Of a stretch of DNA of 12,841 nt, positions 6,324-12,777 are shown piece by piece. This stretch comes from Deltaproteobacteria bacterium (GTDB lineage: Bacteria > Desulfobacterota > Desulfarculia > Adiutricales > Adiutricaceae), in assembly GCA_031278835.1 (NCBI GenBank), contig JAITJP010000305.1, positions 1 through 12,841 on the forward strand, read 5' to 3'. The first letter of the stretch is position 1, and each line of letters opens with the position of its first letter. Position numbers and translations under genes: made by a program. Below the pieces are notes generated by a model. That model was not told the DNA's origin and did not search any database. It worked only from the letters and a program-made list of their open reading frames with translations.

Positions 6324-8519
6324 ATGACCATTAAAGAAGTACAAACAACCTGCGCTTATTGCGGGGCCGGTTGTCAGATACTCTTCAAGGTCGATCAGGA
6401 ACAAAACAAGATCCTTGAAGCGGTCCCGGCTCCAGGTCGAACCAATGATGGCACCTTGTGTCTCAAAGGTCACTATGGCTGGGATTACATCAACGATCCC
6501 CAGATCCTGACCAAACGACTCAAAAGCCCTCTCATCCGAAAGGGCGGCAAAGGCTCACCCTTAGAGGAGGTCAGTTGGGACGAGGCCATTAACTATACGG
6601 CCAAACGCTTGACTGAAATCAAGGAAAAACACGGTCCCGACTCCATCATGTGCACGGGATCGGCCCGTGGACCTGGCAATGAAGCCAACTACATCATGCA
6701 GAAGTTTGCCCGAGCGGCCCTTGGCACCAATAACGTTGACCACTGCGCCCGAATATGACACGCTCCTTCAGTAGCGGGTCTACTGTATTCCTTAGGTTCG
6801 GGAGCCATGAGCAACGGAGTCCACGAGATCGAGGACTCTAAGCTTCTGTTTGTTTTTGGTTACAATGGCGCCGATTCTCACCCGATCGTGGCCAGGAGAA
6901 TCGTTCGGGCCAAGAGAAAAGGCGCTCAGATCATCTGCGTGGATCCGCGGCGCATTGAAACGGCTCGAATCGCCGATCTTCATCTGCAGTTGAAAAACGG
7001 CTCAAACTTGGCCTTGGTTAACGCCATCGCTCATGTCATAATCGAGGAAGGTTTATGCGATGATAAGTTCATCGAAGAGCACTCCTCGGGTTTTGACGAG
7101 TTTAAGGAGTTGTGCAAAAAATACACTCCCGAATCGGTGCAAGCCATCACCCAAGTTCACCCGGACGATATTCGTAAAGCCGCCCGCATGTACGCCACCA
7201 GCGGCCAGTCGATGATCCTTTACGGCATGGGCGTTTGCCAATTCGCCCAGGCGGTTAACGTAGTTAAGGGATTGGCTAATTTGGCCATCATGACCGGAAA
7301 TTTTGGGCGCTGGGCCGTTGGCATTGGTCCGGTTCGCGGGCAAAACAACGTTCAAGGGGCTTGCGATATGGGGGCTCTGCCCAACTCCTATCCCGGCTAC
7401 CAAAACGTCACCGTTCCGGAGATCCGGGCCAAGTTCGAAAAGGCCTGGGGCGTGCCCTTGTCCGACAAAGTCGGCATACCCTTAACCCAGGTGCCTCATT
7501 ACGTTCTCCACGAGCCTGAGGAGAAAAAAATCAGGGCCTATTACGTCTTTGGGGAAGATCCCGCCCAATCGGATCCGGATTTGGCCGAGGTTCGGGAATC
7601 TCTGGAAAAACTGGAACTGGTCATCCTCCAAGACATTTACATGAACCGGACCGGTATTTACGCTGACGTTATTTTGCCCTCCACTGGTTGGAACGAGCAC
7701 GACGGGGTCTTTTCTTGTTGCGACCGGGGTTTTCAGCGTATCCGCAAGGTGGTCAATCCCCCGGCCGACGCCAACGTCCTAACCGACTGGGAGATCATCA
7801 GCCGTATTTCCACGGCCATGGGTTACCCCATGAAGTATAATAATACCGAGGAAATCTGGAACGAGGTCATCGACCTTTGCCCAAGTTTCACCGGGGCCAC
7901 CTACGAAAAACTGGAAAAATACGTCAACATCCAGTGGCCTTGCCGCAGTAAAGACATGGACGATCGGGGTACCAGCTTTCTTCACAAGGACGGAAAATTC
8001 GCCAATGCCGACGGCAAGGCTAAGTTTTCCTCCATCGATTGGCAGCCGCCCACCGAGCTGGAAAACGATGAGTACCCGCTGATCTTCTCGACTAACCGTG
8101 AGGTTGGCCATTACTCGGTTAGGACCATGAGCGGCAACTGTCGTCTGCTTAGAAACCTTGAAGACGAGCCTGGCTGGATTCAGATGAATCCGGCCCTCTG
8201 TGAGGAGCTGGGCGTTAAACACGGTGAACTGGTCAAGGTCATCTCCAAGCGCGGCCACTGTGTGACCAGATGCCTGCCCACGGATCGGGTCAAGAAACAA
8301 GCCGTTTACATGACCTATCAATGGTGGATTGGGGCTTGCAATGAGCTAACCATCGCTTCCCTGGATCCCATTTCCAATACCCCTGAGTACAAATACTGCG
8401 CTTGTCGGGTAGAAAAAATCGAAGACCAAGCCTGGGCGGAGAGTTACGTTCTCCGGGAATATGAAAATATCCGCCGCAGCATGGGCATTGAGCTGGAGAA
8501 AGGAAGGAAAGCGATATGA
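6324..8519 (+). CDS. fdhF: Selenocysteine formate dehydrogenase catalytic subunit (FDH-H type)
   Basis: This 731-residue enzyme oxidises formate to CO2 (or the reverse) at a Mo/W-bis-pterin site in the cytoplasm. An N-terminal [4Fe-4S] site uses Cys10, Cys13, Cys17 and Cys46, with Lys48 matching the electron-transfer Lys of E. coli FDH-H. The frame is interrupted only by TGA at 6756-6758 (residue 145), in the context NNVDHCARI-Sec-HAPSVAG, exactly where FDH-H carries Sec followed by the active-site His. The reading continues in frame through VFGYNGADSHP, the CVDPRR pterin-binding region and RGQNNVQGACDMG to a C-terminal molydopterin-binding domain. The ATG at 6324 has GGAAGG 8 nt upstream; a TTG at 6318 is less likely. 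Its end overlaps the next gene by ATGA. Size resembles E. coli FdhF (715) and the FdhF subunit of the hydrogen-dependent CO2 reductase. Automated callers would split it at the UGA. Confidence 0.95.
6756..6805 (+). promoter_or_regulatory. Sec UGA codon and SECIS-like hairpin in fdhF
   Basis: Directly after the UGA, CAGTAG (6769-6774) pairs with CTACTG (6780-6785) around the loop CGGGT. Outside it, GCTCC (6762-6766) can pair with GGAGC (6801-6805). The sequence GGTC begins exactly 18 nt after the UGA, the same offset as the GGUC of the E. coli fdhF SECIS as I recall it. SelB from this window would bind this element to recode the UGA. Confidence 0.8.
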
Positions 8520-9058
8520 ACCGTTACGTTCAGGGCGATCCCCTACTATGCATCGGCTGCCGAACCTGCACCATAGCTTGCGTGGTGGCCCATGAGGGCA
8601 AACGCATCTATGAGATCGATCCCGACGGATATGATTTCCATCCCCGCTTGAAAGTCATTAAGACTTTCAACGTCAGCGTCCCGGTGCAGTGCAAGCATTG
8701 CGAAAATCCCGCTTGTAAGGCGGTCTGTCAATCGCGGGCCATCTACGTCCAGGAGGGAACGGTCTTGGTTGATCGGGCCAAATGCATTGGTTGCAAGTCC
8801 TGCGCCGAGGCCTGTCCTTTTGGGGCCATCCGCATGGTGCCCTTGGGTTTTGAAGAAAATCCCGACGGCACCAGAAGGTCGGTGGCCCATAAGTGCGATC
8901 TCTGTTTTGGTCTTGAGGGCGGTCCGGCTTGCCAGCGGGTTTGCCCCACCGAGGCCCTAAGATTAGTTGAGAGCCAAGATTTGTCCGAACTTCTGGCCCT
9001 AAAGCGGACCAATGTCTTATTGACCGCCTCGGCCCCGGAAGTCAATCGTACCAACTAA
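8516..9058 (+). CDS. HycB/HydN-like electron-transfer protein with four [4Fe-4S] clusters
   Basis: The 180-residue protein has sixteen cysteines in four groups: Cys12-15-18-22, Cys59-62-67-71, Cys90-93-96-100 and Cys127-130-139-143. This is the pattern of the polyferredoxin subunit that accepts electrons from FDH-H (HycB in formate hydrogenlyase, HydN, and HycB2/HycB3 of the CO2 reductase of acetogens). No signal peptide or membrane segment is seen, so the complex should be cytoplasmic. The ATG overlaps the fdhF stop (ATGA) and GGAAGGAA lies at 8502-8509, implying translational coupling and fixed stoichiometry with FdhF. The downstream partner (hydrogenase or other acceptor) is not in the window, so HycB versus HydN cannot be decided. 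Confidence 0.92.
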   Translation: MNRYVQGDPLLCIGCRTCTIACVVAHEGKRIYEIDPDGYDFHPRLKVIKTFNVSVPVQCKHCENPACKAVCQSRAIYVQEGTVLVDRAKCIGCKSCAEACPFGAIRMVPLGFEENPDGTRRSVAHKCDLCFGLEGGPACQRVCPTEALRLVESQDLSELLALKRTNVLLTASAPEVNRTN

Positions 9059-9068
9059 ACTCATAACC

Positions 9069-9096
9069 TTGTCACACAAAAGGCCATTATTACTAT
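9069..9096 (+). promoter_or_regulatory. Weak candidate promoter for the P-loop NTPase gene
   Basis: TTGTCA (9069-9074, 5 of 6 to the -35 consensus) and TACTAT (9091-9096, 4 of 6 to the -10) are separated by 16 bp. Transcription would begin near 9103, leaving a leader of only about 15 nt before the ATG at 9118, which fits the absence of a Shine-Dalgarno sequence. The boxes overlap an inverted repeat. Support is sequence pattern only. Confidence 0.3.
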
Positions 9097-9108
9097 GGCC
9101 TTTTGTGT
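9074..9108 (+). terminator. Hairpin after the FDH operon, probable (bidirectional) terminator
   Basis: ACACAAAAGGCCAT (9074-9087) pairs perfectly with ATGGCCTTTTGTGT (9095-9108) around a 7-nt loop. The core is a GGCCAT stem flanked by A on one side and TTTTGTGT on the other, as in weak bidirectional intrinsic terminators. It stands 16 nt after the ferredoxin stop codon and ends 9 nt before the next ATG. It could equally act as an attenuator or operator for the following gene. Confidence 0.55.
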
Positions 9109-9117
9109 CTAAAAACC

Positions 9118-9777
9118 ATGGAAAATGACAAACTCATAGAGGCTCCCCGCCTTTTATTGGTCAGCGCTTCGGGGGTCAAGGCCGGCAAGACCACCCTGTC
9201 AACGGCCCTGGTCTGGTATTTTAGTAAAGTTTACTCGGTCATTGGTCTAAAAGTTACCACGGCCGAATCGGGCCGGCCCTGCCAACGTCACTCGACCGGC
9301 TGCGGGGCTTGCCAGTTTGATGGCCCCTTCGTTTTGAGCCAAGAGCTTGACCGTGACTCGCCCAAGGACACTTCCAAATTACTGGCTTCTGGGGCCAAGA
9401 AAGTTTTTTGGCTACGGGCCTGTAAGGACTCCCTGGCCCAGGGCTTTGAGGCTTTTAACAAATTGATTTCCAAGCGCTACTTGGTGGTGGCAGAATCCAA
9501 TAGCCTTAGGCAATTTGTCAAACCAGGCCTAATGTATTATATAAATAACCCTTTAGACTCGGTTAAAGCCAGCGCTAAAAACCTGGATAAATTGTGTAAC
9601 GTCTTGGTCGATCTGGGTCATAGCCTTGAAGACCAAAAGGCTGACCTGATTGCCCGTTCCGCTTTGGCCCGCTCCGGTGGCCAGGACTTTTTTAAACAGT
9701 TTAAAATCTCACCGGCTGGTCAAAAGATCAGAGACAAATATAAAGCCCAGGATTTTGCCGATTACCAATCGTATTGA
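9118..9777 (+). CDS. P-loop NTPase, MobB-like, with a Cys cluster
   Basis: The 219-residue protein has a Walker A motif GVKAGKTT at residues 19-26 on a first beta-strand (RLLLVSAS), followed by a segment with Cys55, Cys62 and Cys65 (CQRHSTGCGAC), which could bind a metal or FeS cluster. Later it has the segments SGAKKVFWLRA and LVVAESNSLRQFVKPGL, with the Glu-Ser-Asn pattern of a Walker-B-like strand in MobB-type GTPases. MobB assists formation of the guanine-dinucleotide form of molybdopterin. The resemblance and the moeA-moaA neighbours suggest a molybdenum-cofactor role, but I cannot assign a reaction. ATG 9118 was chosen: a TTG at 9103 lies in a hairpin. No Shine-Dalgarno is visible. The stop codon falls at the start of a 62-bp repeat. 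Confidence 0.65.
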   Translation: MENDKLIEAPRLLLVSASGVKAGKTTLSTALVWYFSKVYSVIGLKVTTAESGRPCQRHSTGCGACQFDGPFVLSQELDRDSPKDTSKLLASGAKKVFWLRACKDSLAQGFEAFNKLISKRYLVVAESNSLRQFVKPGLMYYINNPLDSVKASAKNLDKLCNVLVDLGHSLEDQKADLIARSALARSGGQDFFKQFKISPAGQKIRDKYKAQDFADYQSY

Positions 9778-9870
9778 TTTTTTACCCTTGCCAGGGCCAC
9801 CAAAAAAAACTTGGCCGCTCCAGCTTTCGCCTTTATTGATTTTTTACCCTTGCCAGGGCGGCCAAAAAAA
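9772..9870 (+). repeat. Direct repeat with 62-bp period after the P-loop gene
   Basis: A 37-bp unit starting TATTGATTTTTTACCC occurs at 9772-9808 and 9834-9870 with only two mismatches (CA against GG at the 27th and 28th bases). The first copy holds the last codon and TGA stop of the P-loop gene. The bases after each copy are also loosely alike, suggesting that a whole unit of about 62 bp was duplicated and then diverged. Confidence 0.85.
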
Positions 9871-9882
9871 GGCCACCCTGGC
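9852..9882 (+). other. Hairpin in the second repeat copy
   Basis: GCCAGGGCGGCC (9852-9863) pairs with GGCCACCCTGGC (9871-9882), 11 of 12 positions, around a loop of seven A. No T tract follows on this strand, so it is not a clear terminator. The first repeat copy, with CA in place of GG, cannot form the same stem well. Confidence 0.5.
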
Positions 9883-9934
9883 CCACGCCCAGACCTTGGA
9901 GACTTGACCTTTCCTTTCTGAGGGCGCCTTTCGC

Positions 9935-11263
9935 GTGACCACAATGTTTAACTCGGAAAAACTAGAAACGGCTTTTAGGCTAGTTTCCTCCAACCAGGCC
10001 CCTGGGCCAATGACTATGCTACGCTCGGCTAAACTTGAAGTGGCTTTGGAACGTCTTGATTATCTACTTAAGCCTTTAAACCAAAGCCTGGAGCTCCCGG
10101 TGGAGCGGGCCCTGGGCCAGGTCTGCGCTTTGGATATTCGGACCAGTATTGACATTCCGCCCTTTGACCGTTCCTCGATGGACGGCTACGCTATGCGTTG
10201 CCAAGACACCTTAAGGGCCAGTCCGGAAAACCCAGTTAAACTAACTATCGTGGGCACCGTTTACGCCGGTACGCTTAAGGGCCGAGAGCAAGGACCTGGA
10301 GAGGCCGTGGCCATCATGACCGGGGCGGCCATGCCGGCCGGGGCCGACTGCATGCTGCCCAAGGAGATCCTTACCGTTGAGGCTGACAAGCTCATTGTCG
10401 GCCGGGCCGCCAAAGTCCATGAAAACTACATCTTTCGGGGCGAGGACATAAAAAACGGTCAAATTTTCATTAAAGCCCAGACCAAACTAACTTTCGCCCA
10501 TCTGGCCATGCTGGCCGCCACTGGCCATAAAAAGGTCTTGGTTTTTAAAGAACCAAGCATTGGTATTTTATGCGTGGGCGAGGAATTTTCCCCAGCCGGT
10601 TTGCCTTTGGAAGATGGCAAAATATACAATAGTAACGGTATCATGCTGACTTCTCGACTGACCGAACTGGGTTTTAGGCCCAGTTCTCACTTGATTTTGC
10701 CAGATGATCCCGATATTTCCGCCCAAATCATTAGGGAAGCGGCCAAGAGTTTTGATATTCTAATAAGCACCGGCTCGGTCAGCGTGGGCGACAAAGACAT
10801 CATGGCCCGGGTTTTTAAGCTCCTGGAGGTAGAAGCCGACCTTCACCAATTGGCCTTTAAGCCCGGCAGCGCCTTTTTATGCGGCCGCTACCAAGAAAAG
10901 CCTTTTTTTTGCCTTTCCGGCAATCCCTTTGCCGCCCTGGCCACCTTTGAGTTAATCGTCAGACCGGCTTTGGCCAAACTAGCCCACCGGCCCGAGCTTA
11001 GCCCCAGCCGGGGCCAGGCCATCCTCCGGAGCCACTACGGTGGCGGTAAGGGCCTTAATAGGCCTCGCCGTTTCCTACGGGCCCGTCTGGACTACCGGGC
11101 CCCGGGGGCCCTCCCAGAGGTCTATCTGCCAGACGATCAATCCTCGGGCCGCCTTTTTTCCCTGGCCGGTTGTAACTGCCTGGTGGACATGGCCGAAGGC
11201 TTAAAAGAACTAGCCCTGGGCACCAAGGTCGAAGTGGTTAAGCTAGACTTAAATACTCCCTAA
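9935..11263 (+). CDS. moeA: Molybdopterin molybdenumtransferase MoeA
   Basis: MoeA inserts molybdate (or tungstate) into adenylylated molybdopterin to give active cofactor, needed by FdhF. The 442-residue product has the family segments PPFDRSSMDGYAM near residues 73-85, GEAVAIMTGAAMPAGAD, the MoCF-type sequence ILISTGSVSVGDKDIM, FKPGSAFLCG and LSGNPFAALATFELIVRP, then a C-terminal domain IV. Typical MoeA length is about 400-420. The GTG at 9935 has GAGGG 10 nt upstream, but homology begins only at about residue 29. ATG 10010 or 10016 would give a more usual N-terminus. The first 25 residues look like a copy of the next ones. The stop codon lies in a terminator stem. Neighbours moaA and the P-loop gene support a cofactor role. 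Confidence 0.93.
   Translation: MTTMFNSEKLETAFRLVSSNQAPGPMTMLRSAKLEVALERLDYLLKPLNQSLELPVERALGQVCALDIRTSIDIPPFDRSSMDGYAMRCQDTLRASPENPVKLTIVGTVYAGTLKGREQGPGEAVAIMTGAAMPAGADCMLPKEILTVEADKLIVGRAAKVHENYIFRGEDIKNGQIFIKAQTKLTFAHLAMLAATGHKKVLVFKEPSIGILCVGEEFSPAGLPLEDGKIYNSNGIMLTSRLTELGFRPSSHLILPDDPDISAQIIREAAKSFDILISTGSVSVGDKDIMARVFKLLEVEADLHQLAFKPGSAFLCGRYQEKPFFCLSGNPFAALATFELIVRPALAKLAHRPELSPSRGQAILRSHYGGGKGLNRPRRFLRARLDYRAPGALPEVYLPDDQSSGRLFSLAGCNCLVDMAEGLKELALGTKVEVVKLDLNTP
9941..10051 (+). repeat. Imperfect in-frame duplication of the moeA start
   Basis: The stretch from 9941 resembles that from 10013, offset 72 bp (24 codons). Both hold AC-ATG, then CTCGG, AAACT, GAA and GGCTTT in register. 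The encoded residues MFNSEKLETAFRLV and MLRSAKLEVALERL align with about half identical. The extra N-terminal residues therefore look like a duplicated start region rather than a new domain. Confidence 0.55.
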
Positions 11264-11296
11264 TTTTTGGCCAGCCAAAAATTATCGTGTTTTTTT
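11261..11296 (+). terminator. Intrinsic terminator of moeA
   Basis: TAATTTTTGGC (11261-11271) and GCCAAAAATTA (11274-11284) form a perfect inverted repeat separated by CA; in RNA the innermost pairs would open to give a normal loop. Seven T follow at 11290-11296. The stem starts with the moeA stop codon, as in the selA terminator. Confidence 0.65.
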
Positions 11297-11334
11297 AAAG
11301 CCAAAACCCCCTATGGCCCAAACAAGAGATTAAT

Positions 11335-11391
11335 ATGAAAGCCCTAGGCCAAGCCAACCTAAGCCGCCCTTTTTCGAGGTTATCGTCATGA
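11335..11391 (+). CDS. Possible 18-codon leader peptide before moaA
   Basis: An ATG at 11335, with AGAG at 11325-11328 upstream, opens 18 codons (MKALGQANLSRPFSRLSS) and stops at TGA 11389-11391, overlapping the first moaA ATG at 11388 as ATGA. The arrangement would allow translational coupling. There is no homology evidence, moaA has its own GAGGT at 11376-11380, and a run of this length arises easily by chance. Confidence 0.15.
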   Translation: MKALGQANLSRPFSRLSS

Positions 11392-12398
11392 TGGTCGACG
11401 CTCTGGGCCGGACCTTGGATTACCTAAGGTTGTCCTTAACCGATCGCTGTAACCTACGCTGCGTCTACTGCATGCCCGAAGGGGGCCTGGTCAGTAAGTC
11501 CCATACTGCCATCCTACGCCTCGAAGAAAAACTGCGGCTTTGTAAAATTTTATGTGAACTGGGTATTAGGCGGGTCAAGCTGACCGGCGGGGAACCCCTG
11601 CTTCAAAAAAACCTTGACTACTTTCTTAGGGAGCTTAAAAAAACGCCCTTTTTGGAACAAATCACCCTGACCAGTAATGGCCTGCTTCTAGGCGATTTTC
11701 TAACCAGCCTTGGGCCCGAGGCCCCTTCACTGATAGCCGCCATAAATATCAGTCTCAATAGTACCGATGCCGAGCTTTACGCCAAAATGGCCCGCCGGGA
11801 GGCCCTTTCCCAGGCCCTGGCCGGGGCCCACTTGGCCAAATCCTTAAATATCCCGGTAAAACTAAACTGCGTTCCCCTGCGCGGCTACAATGAAGCCACT
11901 TTGGCCGATCTGGCCCAATTGGCTGAAAGTCAATTTGAGGCGGTCAGGTTTATCGAGCTAATGCCCATGGGCCTGGCCGCCCATCTGGAAGGCCTGCCTA
12001 TGGCCGAGATCCTGGAGCTTTTGGAAAAACGCTTTGGCCCCCTAGTTGAGGACAATTCCAAGTTAGGTAATGGTCCGGCTGTTTACTACAAAATAGCCGG
12101 TTTTAAGGGCAAGATTGGCTTTATTAGCGCCATGAGCCATGGTTTTTGCTCAAGCTGTAATCGCTTACGCCTAAGTTCCGATGGTTTTCTCAAAGCTTGC
12201 CTAGCCAGTGACCAGGGCCTGGACCTTAAAAGCCCCCTGCGCTCCGGGGCCTCGGACCAGGAGCTCAAAGCGGCCATAGAGGGCTTGGCCGCCAGTAAGC
12301 CCATGGCCCACGCTTTTGTTGGCTCCGATAACCAGAGCCTCGAAAATAGCCCCCAGCCCTACCGCGGGCCGCTGGGCATGTACCGCATTGGCGGCTAA
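11388..12398 (+). CDS. moaA: GTP 3',8-cyclase MoaA
   Basis: MoaA is the radical-SAM enzyme that starts molybdopterin synthesis by cyclising GTP; with MoaC it yields cyclic pyranopterin monophosphate. The 336-residue product has the N-terminal cluster Cys21-x3-Cys25-x2-Cys28 in LTDRCNLRCVYCMPEGG, the SAM-binding KLTGGEPLL, and the second cluster Cys254-x2-Cys257-x13-Cys271 in FCSSCNRLRLSSDG. It ends in the conserved Gly-Gly tail (YRIGG) needed for catalysis. The start is ATG 11388 with GAGGT 7 nt upstream; ATG 11391 is equally possible. It follows the moeA terminator, so it probably has its own promoter in the 11297-11387 spacer, but no clear boxes are seen. No moaC, moaD or moaE lies nearby in the window. 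Confidence 0.96.
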   Translation: MMVDALGRTLDYLRLSLTDRCNLRCVYCMPEGGLVSKSHTAILRLEEKLRLCKILCELGIRRVKLTGGEPLLQKNLDYFLRELKKTPFLEQITLTSNGLLLGDFLTSLGPEAPSLIAAINISLNSTDAELYAKMARREALSQALAGAHLAKSLNIPVKLNCVPLRGYNEATLADLAQLAESQFEAVRFIELMPMGLAAHLEGLPMAEILELLEKRFGPLVEDNSKLGNGPAVYYKIAGFKGKIGFISAMSHGFCSSCNRLRLSSDGFLKACLASDQGLDLKSPLRSGASDQELKAAIEGLAASKPMAHAFVGSDNQSLENSPQPYRGPLGMYRIGG

Positions 12399-12419
12399 GC
12401 CAAAACTTAACCGCCCCCA

Positions 12420-12455
12420 GGGCCGGGCTAACCGGCCCGCCCAATTATTTTTTTT
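12420..12455 (+). terminator. Probable terminator after moaA
   Basis: GGGCCGG (12420-12426) pairs with CCGGCCC (12432-12438) around the loop GCTAA, followed after nine nucleotides by eight T (12448-12455). The gap between stem and T run is longer than usual, which lowers confidence. The next ATG is only 11 nt beyond. Confidence 0.5.
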
Positions 12456-12465
12456 CTGGCCCCTT

Positions 12466-12777
12466 ATGACTGAAGCCATCATCACTTTTCATTCAACGGC
12501 CGCCTCCATAGAGGCCGAGGATCTTCTTTTATCGGCCCAAGTGGCCGTTAGGGTCATGGGACGGCCCAATGAGCTGGGTACCGATTGTGGTTTTTGTTTA
12601 AAAATTAACCTTGATGATCTAACTAAAGCCTTAGAAATTATTAAAAAAGCTAATATAAATATCCAAAAAATCTATCAAGTGGCTTTAGGTCAAGACGGTA
12701 AATGGCAATATAAGCCCATAGATGACCCTATAGCCCAAAAAGAATTTTCGAATAGTGAAAATAGTGGGAAAAATTAA
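12466..12777 (+). CDS. DUF3343 protein, putative Se/S carrier-like
   Basis: The 103-residue protein matches the DUF3343 family (Pfam name: putative Se/S carrier protein-like) by its start, AIITFHSTAASIEAEDLLLSAQVAVRV, and the segment ELGTDCGFCLKI, in which Cys41 is the expected conserved cysteine, here with an extra Cys44. Family members occur in selenium-using and other anaerobes beside SelD, YedF or NifS-like genes. A carrier role is predicted by context, not shown. ATG 12466 was chosen because homology starts there; the frame is open further upstream to 12316, but that stretch lies inside moaA. No Shine-Dalgarno precedes it, and the upstream sequence is a T run and CTGGCCCC. The second half is markedly AT-richer than moaA. 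The last 25 residues (polar, Ser/Asn/Lys-rich) are probably disordered. Confidence 0.75.
   Translation: MTEAIITFHSTAASIEAEDLLLSAQVAVRVMGRPNELGTDCGFCLKINLDDLTKALEIIKKANINIQKIYQVALGQDGKWQYKPIDDPIAQKEFSNSENSGKN

Noticed and set aside
7779..8321. Long - strand open frame inside fdhF (180 codons)
   Set aside because: It is antisense to conserved fdhF coding sequence and shows no family features; other - strand frames in the window are likewise shadows.
6807..8519. Separate FDH gene starting at ATG 6807
   Set aside because: The segment continues the FDH frame across the Sec UGA; ATG 6807 is an internal Met with no ribosome-binding site.
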